NCBI RefSeq assembly: GCF_023630705.1
Contig: NZ_JALQEM010000028.1
Coordinates: 186,001-250,000, forward strand
From: Caballeronia sp. GAFFF1
Lineage (GTDB): Bacteria; Pseudomonadota; Gammaproteobacteria; Burkholderiales; Burkholderiaceae
Direction of reading: 5' to 3'
Length of the DNA: 64,000 nucleotides
Position numbers and translations under genes: made by a program. This document shows, in pieces, positions 47,963-57,914 of this stretch. The notes under the pieces are model-generated. The model was not told where the DNA came from, did not search any database, and was given only the letters and a program-made list of their open reading frames with translations. Each line of letters opens with the position of its first letter. The first letter of the stretch is position 1.

Positions 47963-48853
47963 ATGAGCGTAACCGTGCAAGCCGCACACGACGCGCAGCA
48001 GAACGTCCGCACGCCGTGGACCGAGTTCTGGCGCAAGTTCAGGCAGCAGCACGTCGCGATGATCGCGGCGGTGTTCGTGCTGCTGCTGATCGTGATCGCG
48101 ATCATCGCGCCGTATATCGCGCCTTATGACCCGGAAAACTACTTCGATTACGACGCGCTCAACGCGGGGCCTTCGGCTACGCACTGGTTCGGCGTCGATT
48201 CGCTGGGGCGCGATATTCTCAGCCGCATACTCGTCGGCAGCCGGATTTCGCTGACGGCCGGTTTGCTGTCGGTCGTAATAGGCGCGGTAATCGGCACCTT
48301 CTTCGGCCTGCTCGCGGGCTATTACGAAGGATGGTGGGACCGCATCGTAATGCGCATCTCCGACGTGCTGTTCGCCTTTCCCGGCATTTTGCTCGCGATC
48401 GGCGTGGTCGCGATTCTGGGCAACGGCATGGTGAACGTGGTCTGCGCGGTCGCCATCTTCAGCATTCCGGCGTTTGCCCGGCTCGTGCGCGGCAACACGC
48501 TCGCGCTCAAGCATCTGACGTATATCGAGGCGGCGCGCAGTATCGGCGCGTCGGACTGGACGATCATCGTGCGGCACATACTGCCGGGCACGATCTCATC
48601 GGTGGTCGTCTACTTCACGATGCGCATCGGCACGTCGATCATCACGGCGGCGAGCCTCTCTTTTCTCGGACTCGGCGCGCAGCCGCCGACGCCCGAGTGG
48701 GGCGCGATGCTCAACGAAGCGCGCGCCGACATGGCAATGGCGCCGCACGTCGCGATCTTCCCGAGCCTCGCGATCTTCCTCACGGTGCTTGCCTTCAATC
48801 TGCTCGGCGACGGTTTGCGCGACGCGCTCGATCCGAAGCTGGACCGGCCGTGA
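47963..48853 (+). CDS. gsiD: Dipeptide/glutathione ABC importer, permease 2
   Basis: Inner-membrane permease of 296 residues, DppC/GsiD type. The N-terminal cytoplasmic stretch [20 protein letters not shown] leads into the first span; [20 protein letters not shown] is the family loop, and the EAA-like loop is [19 protein letters not shown]. Its TGA overlaps the GTG start of the P1 peptidase gene (GTGA). Confidence 0.94.
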   Translation: MSVTVQAAHDAQQNVRTPWTEFWRKFRQQHVAMIAAVFVLLLIVIAIIAPYIAPYDPENYFDYDALNAGPSATHWFGVDSLGRDILSRILVGSRISLTAGLLSVVIGAVIGTFFGLLAGYYEGWWDRIVMRISDVLFAFPGILLAIGVVAILGNGMVNVVCAVAIFSIPAFARLVRGNTLALKHLTYIEAARSIGASDWTIIVRHILPGTISSVVVYFTMRIGTSIITAASLSFLGLGAQPPTPEWGAMLNEARADMAMAPHVAIFPSLAIFLTVLAFNLLGDGLRDALDPKLDRP

Positions 48854-49875
48854 CGAAAGCACCGCATATCGGCACATTGCGAGCGGGCGCACGCGCAACG
48901 ATAGCGGATGTCGCGGGCGTCACGGTGGGGCACTGCACGCTCGATGCCGGCGACCTGCAGACCGGCGTGACTGTCGTGCTTCCGCACGGCGGCGACCTGT
49001 ATCGCGAGAAGGTGCCTGCCGCCGCGTGCGTGATCAATGGCTTCGGCAAGAGCGTCGGCCTCGTGCAAGTCGATGAACTCGGCGTGCTCGAAACGCCGAT
49101 TGCATTGACGAATACGTTTGGCGTCGGCGCCGTTGCAATGGCGCAAGTTCGTTCGGCATGCGAATTAAATGAAGACATAGGGCGTGAGTGGCCGAGCATC
49201 AATCCGCTCGTCTTCGAGTGCAACGACGGCTATCTGAACGACTTGCAGGCGTTCGCCGTCGAGGAGGCGCACTACCGCGAAGCGCTCGGCAGATGTGCGA
49301 AGGACTTCGCACGCGGTGCGGTCGGCGCGGGACGTGGCATGTCGTGCTTCGAACTGAAAGGCGGCATCGGGTCGGCGTCGCGGATCATCGATATCGGCGC
49401 AAACGCTTATGTTGTCGGCGCGCTCGTGCTCGCCAACTTCGGGCGCTTGCCCCAGCTCACGATAGCGGGCGCGCCCGTCGGCCTCCAACTGCACGCGGCC
49501 GCGCAAAGCCAGATGAAGCCGGAGCAAGGCAGCATCATCATGCTGCTCGCGACCGATGCGCCCTTGGACTCGCGGCAATTGCGACGCATGGCAATGCGCG
49601 CGGCCGCCGGCCTGGCGCGCACGGGCTCGGTCTATGGCCACGGAAGCGGCGACATTGCGCTCGCGTTTTCGACGGCGTACACCGTGCCGCACGACGCCGC
49701 ATTCGTCACGCTGCCGCCTTTGCTTCCCGACGCGCGACTCGATCCGCTGTTTCAGGCGGCTGCCGACAGCACCGAACAAGCCATTCTCGACGCGCTTTTC
49801 AGCGCGGAGACCGTGACCGGCTGCGGCGGGCATCGGCGGCTATCTCTCACGGACGCATTGAAACTGACGCCATGA
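48850..49875 (+). CDS. P1-family aminopeptidase (DmpA/BapA type)
   Basis: Self-processing Ntn-like peptidase of 341 residues. Family marks: VTVGHCTLD at the N-terminus, [34 protein letters not shown], and the Gly-Ser cleavage and nucleophile site in [15 protein letters not shown] (Ser228). Members release N-terminal D- or L-amino acids, or beta-amino acids, from small peptides and amides. The start is a GTG at 48850 overlapping the gsiD stop, and the end overlaps the next start (ATGA). No signal peptide, so it acts on imported peptides in the cytoplasm. Confidence 0.92.
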   Translation: MTKAPHIGTLRAGARATIADVAGVTVGHCTLDAGDLQTGVTVVLPHGGDLYREKVPAAACVINGFGKSVGLVQVDELGVLETPIALTNTFGVGAVAMAQVRSACELNEDIGREWPSINPLVFECNDGYLNDLQAFAVEEAHYREALGRCAKDFARGAVGAGRGMSCFELKGGIGSASRIIDIGANAYVVGALVLANFGRLPQLTIAGAPVGLQLHAAAQSQMKPEQGSIIMLLATDAPLDSRQLRRMAMRAAAGLARTGSVYGHGSGDIALAFSTAYTVPHDAAFVTLPPLLPDARLDPLFQAAADSTEQAILDALFSAETVTGCGGHRRLSLTDALKLTP

Positions 49876-50696
49876 AAGTGCTGATCTCGACGGACATCGA
49901 AGGTATCGCAGGTGTGTTCCATCCCGAGCAAACGCGGCCCGGCAACGCGGAGTACGAGCAGGCGCGACGCTGGATGACGCATGAGGCGAATGCGGCGGCC
50001 GAAGGTGCATTCGAAGGCGGCGCGTCTGAAGTATGGGTGAACGATTCGCATGGCGGCTTTCGCAATCTCTTGCCCGATGCGTTCGATTCACGCGTGCGGC
50101 TCGTGCTCGGCAAGCCACGCACGCTGGGCATGATGGCGGGCCTCGAAGCATCGCCCGATCTCGTGTTCATGGTCGGCTACCACGCACGCGCGCAAAGCCG
50201 CGGCATTCTCGCGCATACGATCAACAGCACGGCCTTCGCGCGCGTGGTGATCGACGGCGACGAGGCCGGCGAGGCGGCGCTCTACGGCCGGCTCGCGGAA
50301 GAACGCGGCGCGCGCGTGGCGCTGCTGACAGGCGATGACGTCTTCGGCGCCGAGACGTTGCCCTTGTTCGCAGGCGCGCGCTTCGTCTGCGTGAAAACGG
50401 CGCACGGCTATTCCAGCGGCGTCACGCAAACGCCCGCTGCGGCATGCGAAGCGATCCGGCGCGCGGCGCAAGAAGTCGTCGAAGGCGCTGCACACGGGCG
50501 CTTCGGCACGCGCCACGCATCTTCAACACAACACTGCGAACTGCGCGTTCAGACGAGCGCGCTCGCCGATCTCTTCTGCCAGTGGCCGTCGCTCGAACGC
50601 ATCGACGCGGTGACGCTCGCGTTAGATGCGCCGAGCGCCGAGCATGTCGTTCGCACGCTCAATTGCCTTTCGGCAATGTCGTTCATGTTGCGGTGA
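49872..50696 (+). CDS. dppA: M55-family D-aminopeptidase (DppA type)
   Basis: Zinc aminopeptidase of 274 residues. The N-terminal metal motif is STDIEGIAGV (Asp8, Glu10), followed by VNDSHGGFRNL and MVGYHARAQSRGILAHT with conserved histidines. B. subtilis DppA of this family prefers D-Ala-D-Ala. It is the last gene of the peptide operon, overlapping the P1 peptidase gene by ATGA, which suggests that the imported peptides include D-residues such as cell-wall fragments. Confidence 0.93.
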   Translation: MKVLISTDIEGIAGVFHPEQTRPGNAEYEQARRWMTHEANAAAEGAFEGGASEVWVNDSHGGFRNLLPDAFDSRVRLVLGKPRTLGMMAGLEASPDLVFMVGYHARAQSRGILAHTINSTAFARVVIDGDEAGEAALYGRLAEERGARVALLTGDDVFGAETLPLFAGARFVCVKTAHGYSSGVTQTPAAACEAIRRAAQEVVEGAAHGRFGTRHASSTQHCELRVQTSALADLFCQWPSLERIDAVTLALDAPSAEHVVRTLNCLSAMSFMLR

Positions 50697-50768
50697 GGGC
50701 CGGAAGTATCGTTAGAATGGAGCCCTTGAGCAGGCACGCTCGATCCGATGCTCGGCAGGCGAAGTGTC

Positions 50769-50987
50769 ATGCATGACGTCAGGCTCGCACACAACGACGA
50801 CACCGCGCTGGATCCGGCCGATCCCATGCTCGTCATGCGCGGATCGCTGTTCATCGACGGTCACGAAGCCGGATGCTGGGAAGCTCGGCGCGACGGCACG
50901 TGGACGGCGCATCTGCGACACGGGCAGGGATGGATCGTCGAGCCGAGCCGCGCCGCGTTGATCGAACGGCTGGCTCGCGGGGCGTGA
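50769..50987 (+). CDS. Small hypothetical protein
   Basis: Protein of 72 residues with a beta-rich look (LVMRGSLFIDGHEAGCWEAR, TWTAHLRHGQGWIVEPS). No signal or membrane segment and no family recognised. The ATG at 50769 has AGG about nine bases upstream; ATG 50748 is an alternative start. It sits 72 bp after the peptide operon and 43 bp before crcB. Confidence 0.6.
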   Translation: MHDVRLAHNDDTALDPADPMLVMRGSLFIDGHEAGCWEARRDGTWTAHLRHGQGWIVEPSRAALIERLARGA

Positions 50988-51030
50988 TGCCGGCACGCCC
51001 GCTCTTTCATCAAGATAACTGAACAACTAC

Positions 51031-51408
51031 ATGTACCTGTCGATCATCGCGGTGGGACTCGGCGGCGGCCTCGGCTCGCTGCTCCGCTGGGCGCTCGGAC
51101 TGCGCCTGAACGCCGTCTTTCCGAACCTGCCGCTCGGCACGTTCGCGGCCAATGTCATCGCGGGTTACATCATCGGCGTGGCGGTTGCGTTCTTTGCGCG
51201 TGTTCCGGATGTCTCCGTCGAGTGGCGGCTTTTTGTCATCACCGGCCTGATGGGCGGCCTGTCCACGTTTTCGACGTTCTCGGCCGAAGTCGTCGCGCAT
51301 CTTCAGCAGGGGCGGCTCGGCTGGGCGCTGGCGGAGATTGCGATCCACGTCGGGGCGTCGCTCTTGATGACCGCGCTCGGCCTCGCAACGGTGGCCGTGG
51401 CAACCTGA
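51031..51408 (+). CDS. crcB: Fluoride ion channel/exporter
   Basis: Four-span Fluc/CrcB protein of 125 residues that exports fluoride across the inner membrane. Family marks are [36 protein letters not shown] and the central [17 protein letters not shown] with the Thr/Phe track. The short upstream gap (43 bp) shows no fluoride riboswitch that I can recognise. Confidence 0.96.
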   Translation: MYLSIIAVGLGGGLGSLLRWALGLRLNAVFPNLPLGTFAANVIAGYIIGVAVAFFARVPDVSVEWRLFVITGLMGGLSTFSTFSAEVVAHLQQGRLGWALAEIAIHVGASLLMTALGLATVAVAT

Positions 51409-51542
51409 TCGGCGACACGTTCGCGACACCTTTTGGCTTTTATCCCGCGCCCGTTTCCTACAATTCTTCCCGCGTTCAGACGCCCGACACTTCGCCGCGC
51501 TTTCAGCGGCTCGATTTTCATTGCAATACAGAAGGTGAAGAC

Positions 51543-52016
51543 ATGCCCGAGTTCCCGCTTATCGAAATCAGACCGTACCGGGCGAGTGATCTCGACGGCG
51601 TGATCGACCTGTTTCTCCGCGCGGTGCGCGAGACTGCATCGGCGGATTACAACGAAAAGCAGATCGACGTCTGGGCGCAGGCCGATCCCGACGAATGGGC
51701 ACTCGCCCGCGCGAGCCGCCCGACGTGGGTCGCGTTCAGCGAAGGCCAGCTTGCCGGATTTGCCGATCTGGAGCGGAACGGCCTGATCGACATGATGTTC
51801 GTGCACCCGGAGCATCAGCGCAAAGGCGTGGCGACCGCGCTGCTCGCGCGCATCGAGGCCGAGGCGGACGAGGCGGGCATGCAGGTGCTGCATACCTACG
51901 CGAGCGCGACGGGCCGGCCGTTCTTCGAATATTGCGGTTTCACGATGCTGCTGGCGCGCGCGGTCGTCGTGCGTGGACAGCGGTTCGTGCAGTTCGTGAT
52001 GGAAAAAGTGCTGTGA
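51543..52016 (+). CDS. GNAT-family N-acetyltransferase
   Basis: Acetyltransferase of 157 residues, PhnO/YafP-like. GNAT core: IRPYRASDLDGVIDLFLRAV at the start, the strand LIDMMFVHPEHQRKGVATAL with the acetyl-CoA pyrophosphate loop (Q/R-x-x-G-x-A), and a C-terminal FFEYCGFTMLLARAVVVRG. The substrate is unknown. A ribosome-binding site (AGAAGG) stands before the ATG. Confidence 0.9.
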   Translation: MPEFPLIEIRPYRASDLDGVIDLFLRAVRETASADYNEKQIDVWAQADPDEWALARASRPTWVAFSEGQLAGFADLERNGLIDMMFVHPEHQRKGVATALLARIEAEADEAGMQVLHTYASATGRPFFEYCGFTMLLARAVVVRGQRFVQFVMEKVL

Positions 52017-52029
52017 GCATCGCGCGTTC

Positions 52030-52039
52030 TGTATAGACA
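52030..52039. promoter_or_regulatory. Candidate HutC operator upstream of hutH (distal)
   Basis: TGTATAGACA within TTCTGTATAGACAAGCG. It is identical to the proximal box exactly 100 bp downstream, and its reverse complement occurs upstream of hutU. Confidence 0.75.
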
Positions 52040-52089
52040 AGCGTTGCGCGTATCCGCCATTCGGGCTAAGGGGAATCCCGGAAAGCCTC

Positions 52090-52118
52090 TTGTTTCGCCG
52101 TTTATGCCCGTTTAGACT
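52090..52118 (+). promoter_or_regulatory. Candidate promoter of the hutHCDFG operon
   Basis: TTGTTT (52090-52095), a 17-base spacer and TAGACT (52113-52118) lie between the two HutC boxes. The match to sigma70 is fair; transcription would begin just before the proximal box. Confidence 0.4.
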
Positions 52119-52129
52119 GGCGTCTGACT

Positions 52130-52139
52130 TGTATAGACA
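52130..52139. promoter_or_regulatory. Candidate HutC operator abutting the hutH ribosome-binding site
   Basis: TGTATAGACA within CTTGTATAGACAGG, ending 9 bases before the hutH ATG so that its last bases run into the likely Shine-Dalgarno AGG. Confidence 0.78.
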
Positions 52140-52148
52140 GGATGAAAC

Positions 52149-53696
52149 ATGATCACGCTGACGCCCGGAAAACTCACGCTGCCGCAACTGCGCCGAATCG
52201 CGCGCGGCTCCGATTCTCTGCGGCTCGATCCCGCGAGCTTCGACGCCATCGACGCGAGCGCGCGCGCGGTCGCGGCCATCGCCGCGAAGGGCGATCCGGC
52301 GTATGGCATCAACACCGGCTTCGGGCGGCTTGCGAATACGCATATTCCCGCTGACCAGCTCGAACTGTTGCAGCGCAATCTCGTGCTGTCGCACGCGGTC
52401 GGCGTGGGCGAGCCGATGTCGCGCCCGGTCGTGCGGCTGCTCATGGCGCTCAAGCTGTCGAGCCTCGGGCGCGGCCATTCGGGCATCCGCCGCGAAGTGA
52501 TCGAGGCGCTCATCACGCTGTTCAACGCGGACGTGCTGCCGATCATCCCGGTGAAGGGCTCGGTCGGCGCATCCGGCGATCTTTCGCCGCTCGCGCACAT
52601 GTCGACGGTGCTGCTCGGCATCGGCGAAGTCACCATTCGCGGCGAACGCGCGAGCGCGCTCGACGGTCTTGCGGTCGCCGGCCTGAAGCCGCTGACGCTC
52701 CAGGCCAAGGAAGGGCTTGCGCTGCTGAACGGCACGCAGGCATCGGCGGCGCTCGCGCTGTATCACCTGTTCGCCATCGAGGACCTGTTCCGCACCGGAC
52801 TCGTGGCAGGCGCACTGTCGGTGGATGCGGCCGCGGGCTCGGTGGTGCCGTTCGATGCGCGCATCCATGAATTGCGCGGGCATCGCGGGCAGATCGACGC
52901 AGCGGCGGCGTATCGCGCGCTGCTCGCGGGCTCGGGCATCAATCTGTCGCACGCGGACTGCGAGAAGGTGCAGGACCCGTACAGCCTGCGCTGCCAGCCG
53001 CAAGTGATGGGCGCGTGCCTCGACCAGATGCGCCACGCCGCCGAGGTGCTTCTGATCGAAGCGAACGCGGTCTCCGATAACCCGCTGATCTTCCCCGATA
53101 CCGGCGAAGTCCTGTCGGGCGGCAATTTCCACGCTGAACCGGTTGCTTTCGCCGCCGATAATCTCGCGCTCGCCGCCGCTGAAATCGGCGCGCTGGCCGA
53201 GCGGCGCATCGCGCTGCTGATCGACGCCACGCTTTCCGGCCTGCCGCCGTTCCTCGTGCGCGACGGCGGCGTGAACTCCGGCTTCATGATCGCGCACGTG
53301 ACGGCGGCGGCGCTCGCATCCGAGAACAAGACCCTGGCGCATCCCGCTTCGGTCGATTCGTTGCCCACGTCGGCGAATCAGGAAGATCACGTTTCCATGG
53401 CCACGTTCGCGGCCCGCAAGCTCGGCGATATCGCGAGCAACACGGCCAACATTCTCGCCATCGAACTGCTGGCGGCGGCGCAGGGCGTCGATCTGCGCGC
53501 GCCGCACAAGACGAGCGCGCCGCTCATCGAGGTGATGAGCACGTTGCGCGCGCAGGTGCCGCATTACGACCTGGACCGCTACTTTGCCCCGGATATCGCG
53601 GCCATCGCCAGGCTCGTCGAGCAGGGCGCGATCGCGCGGCATAGCCCGTTCGCGTTTGCTTCGGAAGCCATGGACAAGGCGGAAGCGAGCGCATGA
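52149..53696 (+). CDS. hutH: Histidine ammonia-lyase
   Basis: MIO-dependent lyase of 515 residues (normal about 510) that converts L-histidine to urocanate and ammonia. The MIO cofactor forms from Ala141-Ser142-Gly143 in [14 protein letters not shown]; Tyr52 is in [12 protein letters not shown]. Other family wording is [20 protein letters not shown] and [16 protein letters not shown]. It is the first gene of the hutHCDFG operon and is coupled to hutC by an ATGA overlap. Confidence 0.97.
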   Translation: MITLTPGKLTLPQLRRIARGSDSLRLDPASFDAIDASARAVAAIAAKGDPAYGINTGFGRLANTHIPADQLELLQRNLVLSHAVGVGEPMSRPVVRLLMALKLSSLGRGHSGIRREVIEALITLFNADVLPIIPVKGSVGASGDLSPLAHMSTVLLGIGEVTIRGERASALDGLAVAGLKPLTLQAKEGLALLNGTQASAALALYHLFAIEDLFRTGLVAGALSVDAAAGSVVPFDARIHELRGHRGQIDAAAAYRALLAGSGINLSHADCEKVQDPYSLRCQPQVMGACLDQMRHAAEVLLIEANAVSDNPLIFPDTGEVLSGGNFHAEPVAFAADNLALAAAEIGALAERRIALLIDATLSGLPPFLVRDGGVNSGFMIAHVTAAALASENKTLAHPASVDSLPTSANQEDHVSMATFAARKLGDIASNTANILAIELLAAAQGVDLRAPHKTSAPLIEVMSTLRAQVPHYDLDRYFAPDIAAIARLVEQGAIARHSPFAFASEAMDKAEASA

Positions 53697-54388
53697 ACAC
53701 GCCCGCGTATCAGGAGATCAAGGACTACATCCTGCAGCGCATTCACATCGGCGAGTGGCGCGAGGGCGATCTGGTGCCGTCCGAGAACGAGCTGGCGCGC
53801 GAGTTCAAGGTTGCGCGCATGACCGTGAACCGGGCGCTGCGCGAGCTGACGGCCGAACAGGTGCTGACGCGCGTGCAGGGCGCGGGAACCTTCGTCGCGC
53901 AGCCGAAGTACGCGTCGACGCTCGTCGAGATTCGCAGCATCTCGGACGAGATTGCTGCGCGCGGTCATGCATATCGCGCGCAGGTGTTGCATCTGGGCGC
54001 ATCCATCGTCGACGAGGCGCTCGCCGGCGAGATGCAACTCGCGCTCGGCAGCCCGGTGTTTCATTCGCGCGTGCTGCACTTCGAAAACGACGAGCCGGTG
54101 CAGCTCGAAGAACGTTACGTGAACCCGCCGCTCGCGCCGGAATACGCGCGGCAGGATTTCACGACGATCACGCCGAACCAGTACCTGATGATCGCCGCGC
54201 CGCTGCAGCGCGTGGAGTACCGGATCGAGGCGTCCGTGCCGTCGCCGGAAATTCGCGGTGCGCTCGCGATGGGCGAGCACGAGCCGTGTCTTCTGCTGCA
54301 TCGGCGCACATGGTCGCGGGATGCCGTCGCGTCGGTCGCGAATCTCTGGCATCCGGGCGACCGTTACCAATTCACCGGGCACTTCTGA
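53693..54388 (+). CDS. hutC: GntR-family repressor of histidine utilisation
   Basis: HutC/FarR-type GntR regulator of 231 residues. The N-terminal winged helix is clear ([40 protein letters not shown]), followed by a UTRA ligand domain with [19 protein letters not shown] and [20 protein letters not shown]. It responds to urocanate in related bacteria. It should bind the TGTATAGACA palindromes upstream of hutH and hutU. The gene lies inside the operon that it probably represses, so it is autoregulated. Confidence 0.96.
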   Translation: MNTPAYQEIKDYILQRIHIGEWREGDLVPSENELAREFKVARMTVNRALRELTAEQVLTRVQGAGTFVAQPKYASTLVEIRSISDEIAARGHAYRAQVLHLGASIVDEALAGEMQLALGSPVFHSRVLHFENDEPVQLEERYVNPPLAPEYARQDFTTITPNQYLMIAAPLQRVEYRIEASVPSPEIRGALAMGEHEPCLLLHRRTWSRDAVASVANLWHPGDRYQFTGHF

Positions 54389-54389
54389 C

Positions 54390-54965
54390 GTGACGATCAT
54401 TCCGGCGGCTTCGCTCATCGCCGTGCCGTGGAAGAACGGCGGCGGCATCACGCGCGAGATCGCGGCGGGGCCGCCGGGCGCGGCGCTCGATGCGTTCGCG
54501 TGGCGGCTGTCGATCGCGGACGTATCGTCGGATGGCGCATTTTCGGCGTTTCCCGGCGTGGATCGCGCGCTCGTCCTGCTCGACGGCGCGGGCATGCTGC
54601 TCGCCGAAGCCGGTGGCCGCGAGCATCGGCTCGACGAACCGCTCGCAATGGCGCGTTTCCCGGGCGAAACGCCGGTCCACGCGAGTCTCATCGACGGGCC
54701 GACGCGCGACTTCAACGTGATGGTGCGACGCGACCGGGCGCGCATGTCGGTGTGCGCCCTGCGCGCCGGGCGCCATGAACTGGCGCAGGAGCACGAACTG
54801 ACGTTCGCGTACTGCGCGAGCGGCAGCCTGTATATCGCGTCTGCCGATGGAACGCGCGCAGTGCTTCATCCGGGCGATACCGCGCGCATCGAGCGCACTT
54901 GCATCGTCGAAGCCGCGGGCGATGCCGCGTGGCTCTGCATCGGCATCGAGGAGATACGAGCTTGA
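54390..54965 (+). CDS. hutD: HutD family protein
   Basis: Cupin-like HutD protein of 191 residues. Family marks: IPWKNGGG-type start (SLIAVPWKNGGGITREIAAG), WRLSIADVSSDGAFSAFPGV and PTRDFNVMVRRD. In Pseudomonas, HutD is thought to limit hut activity, perhaps by binding a pathway intermediate, and is not catalytic in the main route. The start is a GTG at 54390, one base after the hutC stop. Confidence 0.92.
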   Translation: MTIIPAASLIAVPWKNGGGITREIAAGPPGAALDAFAWRLSIADVSSDGAFSAFPGVDRALVLLDGAGMLLAEAGGREHRLDEPLAMARFPGETPVHASLIDGPTRDFNVMVRRDRARMSVCALRAGRHELAQEHELTFAYCASGSLYIASADGTRAVLHPGDTARIERTCIVEAAGDAAWLCIGIEEIRA

Positions 54966-56341
54966 ACCTCTATTTCGCGGAACACGCGCGTTTGCCCGAT
55001 GGCTGGCGGCGCAACGTACTGATGGAGTGGAGCGACGACGGCGCGCTCACGCGCGTCGAGCCGGACAGCGCGGCTCCCGCAGGCGTCGAGCGGGCGAAGG
55101 GCCCCGTGTTGCCCGGCATGCCGAATCTGCATTCGCACGCGTTCCAGCGCGCGATGGCCGGGCTCACCGAATATCGCGCGAGCGCCGCCGATACCTTCTG
55201 GAGCTGGCGCGACCTGATGTACCGCTTCGCCGCGAAGATTGAGCCGCACGCGCTCGCGGACATCGCGCATTGGCTCTACATCGAAATGCTGAAGGCGGGC
55301 TACACCTCCGTCTGCGAATTCCACTACGTGCATCACGCGCAAGACGGCTTGCCGTATGCGAACCGCGCGGAACTGGCCGAGCGCGTGGTGGATGCGGCAG
55401 AGCGCGCGGGCATCGGCATTACCATGCTGCCGGTTCTCTATCAGTACAGCGGCTTCGGCCAGGCCGCGCCGCGCGACGATCAGCGCCGCTTCCTGCATAC
55501 GCCCGAGAGCCTGCTCGACATGCTCGATGCGCTCGCCCGCGCCCGGCCGGAAAACGGCGCGCGGCGTTACGGCGTCGCGCCGCATTCGCTGCGCGCGGTC
55601 TCGGGCGAATCGCTTGCGGCGCTGCTCGAAGGCTTCGACGCCCGGTTCGACCGCGCTCCGGTGCACATTCATATCGCCGAGCAGCTTGCCGAAGTCGATG
55701 CGTGCGTCGCCGCGACGGGCCAGCGGCCGGTCCAGTGGCTGCTGGATCGCTTCGAGGTGGATGCGCGCTGGTGCCTCGTCCACGCGACGCATATGGACGC
55801 GAGCGAATGCCGCGGCCTCGCGGAAAGCCGCGCGGTCGCCGGCCTTTGCCTGACGACGGAGGCGAATCTCGGCGACGGATTCTTTGCGGCGCGCGACTAT
55901 CTGGATGCGGGCGGGCGCTTCGGCATCGGCTCGGATAGTCACGTGGGCGTCGACTGGCGCTCGGAGTTGCGGCTGCTCGAATACGGCCAGCGTTTGCTGC
56001 GTCGCGAACGCAACGTGCTGGCGTCGGCTAGCGACACGCGCCCCGCCGACCGTCTATTCGACGCCGCCCTCGACGGCGGCGCGAGCGCGACCGGGCGGCG
56101 CGTCGGTGCGCTGGCGGCGGGCATGCGCGCGGACTGGATCGTGCTGGACGAAGCGCATCCCGGCATCGGCGGTCTTTCCTGCGACGCGTGGCTGTCCAGC
56201 GCAGTCTTCTGCGAGCATGGACAGACGCCGGTGCGCGACGTGTTCGTCGGCGGCCGCAAGGTCGTCACCGACCGCCGCCACGCCGACGAAGAGCGGGCAC
56301 TCGCGCGTTATCGCGCGGCGCTCGGCGAACTGCTCGCGTAA
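54962..56341 (+). CDS. hutF: Formimidoylglutamate deiminase
   Basis: Amidohydrolase of 459 residues that deiminates N-formimino-L-glutamate to N-formyl-L-glutamate and ammonia, the key enzyme of the five-step hut route. The metal-binding motif is NLHSHAFQRAMAGLTEYR; further marks are VHIHIAEQLAEVDACVAATG and GSDSHVGVDWRSELRLLEY. The most consistent start is a TTG at 54962 overlapping the hutD stop (TTGA); the next frame-consistent ATG would remove the N-terminal strand. Confidence 0.94.
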   Translation: MNLYFAEHARLPDGWRRNVLMEWSDDGALTRVEPDSAAPAGVERAKGPVLPGMPNLHSHAFQRAMAGLTEYRASAADTFWSWRDLMYRFAAKIEPHALADIAHWLYIEMLKAGYTSVCEFHYVHHAQDGLPYANRAELAERVVDAAERAGIGITMLPVLYQYSGFGQAAPRDDQRRFLHTPESLLDMLDALARARPENGARRYGVAPHSLRAVSGESLAALLEGFDARFDRAPVHIHIAEQLAEVDACVAATGQRPVQWLLDRFEVDARWCLVHATHMDASECRGLAESRAVAGLCLTTEANLGDGFFAARDYLDAGGRFGIGSDSHVGVDWRSELRLLEYGQRLLRRERNVLASASDTRPADRLFDAALDGGASATGRRVGALAAGMRADWIVLDEAHPGIGGLSCDAWLSSAVFCEHGQTPVRDVFVGGRKVVTDRRHADEERALARYRAALGELLA

Positions 56342-56365
56342 CGTTCAACTCCCGGAGCCGCAGAC

Positions 56366-57178
56366 ATGGATACCGTTCACGATTGCTCCATCTATACGCT
56401 GGAACGCGGCACCGCGCCGCTCTTGATTTCGATTCCGCATCGAGGCACGCGCATTCCGGAGGCGCTCGTCGATGAGATGACGCCAGTGGCGCTGCGCGTC
56501 GACGATTGCGACTGGCATCTGGAGCGCCTGTATGCCTTCGCGCGCGAGTTGGGCGCGTCGATTCTGCTGCCGGAATACGCGCGCTACGTGATCGACCTGA
56601 ACCGGCCGCCCGACGACGCGAATCTGTACCCCGGCCGCGACACGACAGGTTTGTGTCCGGTCGATACCTTCGACAAAGAGCCGCTTTACCGCCCGGGGCA
56701 CGCGCCATCGCGCGAGCAGATCGAGGCGCGTCGCGCGCTCTACTGGCAGCCGTATCACGACGCGCTCGCCAGCGAACTCGCCGCGCTGCGCGAAGCGCAC
56801 GGGCGCGTGCTGTTGTGGGAGGCGCATTCCATCCGTTCGGTCGTGCCGCGTTTCTTCGAAGGCCGCTTGCCCGACTTCAACTTTGGCACGGCAGACGGCG
56901 CATCGGCGGCGCCGGCGCTTGCCGAGCGGCTGGCGGAAGTCGTATCGCGTGACGGGCGTTATACCTGCGTGGCCAACGGGCGTTTCAAGGGCGGCTACAT
57001 CACGCGGCGCTACGGCGAGCCGGCGCGCGGCATTCACGCCGTGCAACTGGAACTGACGCAGGTGACGTACATGCAGGAAACGTCGCCCTACGCCTACGAC
57101 GACACCCGCGCCAGCGCCGTTCAGCCGCTGCTGCGCGAATTGATGACCGCGGCGCTCGAACACGTGGCGGCGCGTTGA
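56366..57178 (+). CDS. hutG: N-formylglutamate deformylase
   Basis: Zinc-type deformylase of 270 residues (N-formylglutamate amidohydrolase family) that releases formate and L-glutamate, completing the pathway begun by HutH, HutU, HutI and HutF. Family marks: LISIPHRGTRIPEALVDEM, YVIDLNRPPDDANLYPGRDT, WEAHSIRSVVPRFFEGRLPD and LELTQVTYMQE. The ATG at 56366 has CGGAG upstream. Confidence 0.95.
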   Translation: MDTVHDCSIYTLERGTAPLLISIPHRGTRIPEALVDEMTPVALRVDDCDWHLERLYAFARELGASILLPEYARYVIDLNRPPDDANLYPGRDTTGLCPVDTFDKEPLYRPGHAPSREQIEARRALYWQPYHDALASELAALREAHGRVLLWEAHSIRSVVPRFFEGRLPDFNFGTADGASAAPALAERLAEVVSRDGRYTCVANGRFKGGYITRRYGEPARGIHAVQLELTQVTYMQETSPYAYDDTRASAVQPLLRELMTAALEHVAAR

Positions 57179-57371
57179 GGTGTGGCGATCGTCATCGGCC
57201 TCGGCCGATGCCCGGATTATTGCTGGATGAACAAATATCTTTCATGAGAATCGGGGTTTCCCCTAAGTCGCTGACCTCCTAAACTTCTCTCCAAGCGAAA
57301 GGAAATCAGAAAATGCTTAAAAAGCTCTCCGATTTCCGATCGATCTCAAAACAAGATTATTGGAGGTCATC

Positions 57372-57692
57372 ATGATCAAGTCATTCGTTCCGGCACTCGT
57401 CATCGCTTCGGCTCTGGCCGCTCCGACTTTCGCGTTCGCGCAAAACAACGCGCCGGTGACGCGCGCTGAAGTTCGCGCCGAACTCGCTCAGTTGGAAAAG
57501 GCTGGCTACAACCCGTCGCAAGACCGCGTGACCTATCCGCAAAACCTGCAAGCCGCCCAGGCGCGCGTGAACGCCGAGCAAGGCGCGGTTGCAACGACGT
57601 CGTATGGCGCGTCGACCGCCGGCAACGCTCAATCGGGCGCGCGTGCAGCCGTGTCGATGTCGGATCGCAATTCGGTCTACTTCGGCCACTAA
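57372..57692 (+). CDS. Secreted DUF4148 protein
   Basis: Small exported protein of 106 residues, a family abundant in Burkholderiaceae. The signal peptide is SFVPALVIASALAAPTFAFA|QN, followed by the DUF4148 core VTRAEVRAELAQLEKAGYNP and YPQNLQAAQARV. The function is not known. A strong ribosome-binding site (TGGAGG) stands before the ATG at 57372. The 190 bp upstream is AT-richer than average and likely holds its promoter and leader. Confidence 0.9.
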   Translation: MIKSFVPALVIASALAAPTFAFAQNNAPVTRAEVRAELAQLEKAGYNPSQDRVTYPQNLQAAQARVNAEQGAVATTSYGASTAGNAQSGARAAVSMSDRNSVYFGH

Positions 57693-57783
57693 GCCGGAGT
57701 CTGTCATCCCGCAGCGGATGGCACGCCGCGGGCAGCAGGAGCAGGGCAGTTGTAGTAGTGGCAGTAAGTTGTGAAGCAAGAAG

Positions 57784-57819
57784 AAAGCGCCGGCCGCGTG
57801 ATCGCAGCCGGCGCTTTTT
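57784..57819 (+). terminator. Rho-independent terminator after the DUF4148 gene
   Basis: An 11-bp stem (AAAGCGCCGGC / GCCGGCGCTTT) with a 12-base loop leads into TTTTTG. Confidence 0.9.
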
Positions 57820-57914
57820 GTCGTGTAGTCAGCACGCGCGAGGCCGGAGCAGCGAAGTCATGCGCCTGAAAGCATAATCCGGCACGCTAAGGTCTTCGTC
57901 CCGGATCATTGCCG

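Noticed and set aside
45478-48105. Open frame of 875 codons on the minus strand across the gsi genes
   Set aside because: Shadow of gsiB and gsiC with biased composition and no recognisable domain.
50988-51030. Fluoride riboswitch before crcB
   Set aside because: The gap is only 43 bp and I cannot form the conserved pseudoknot elements.
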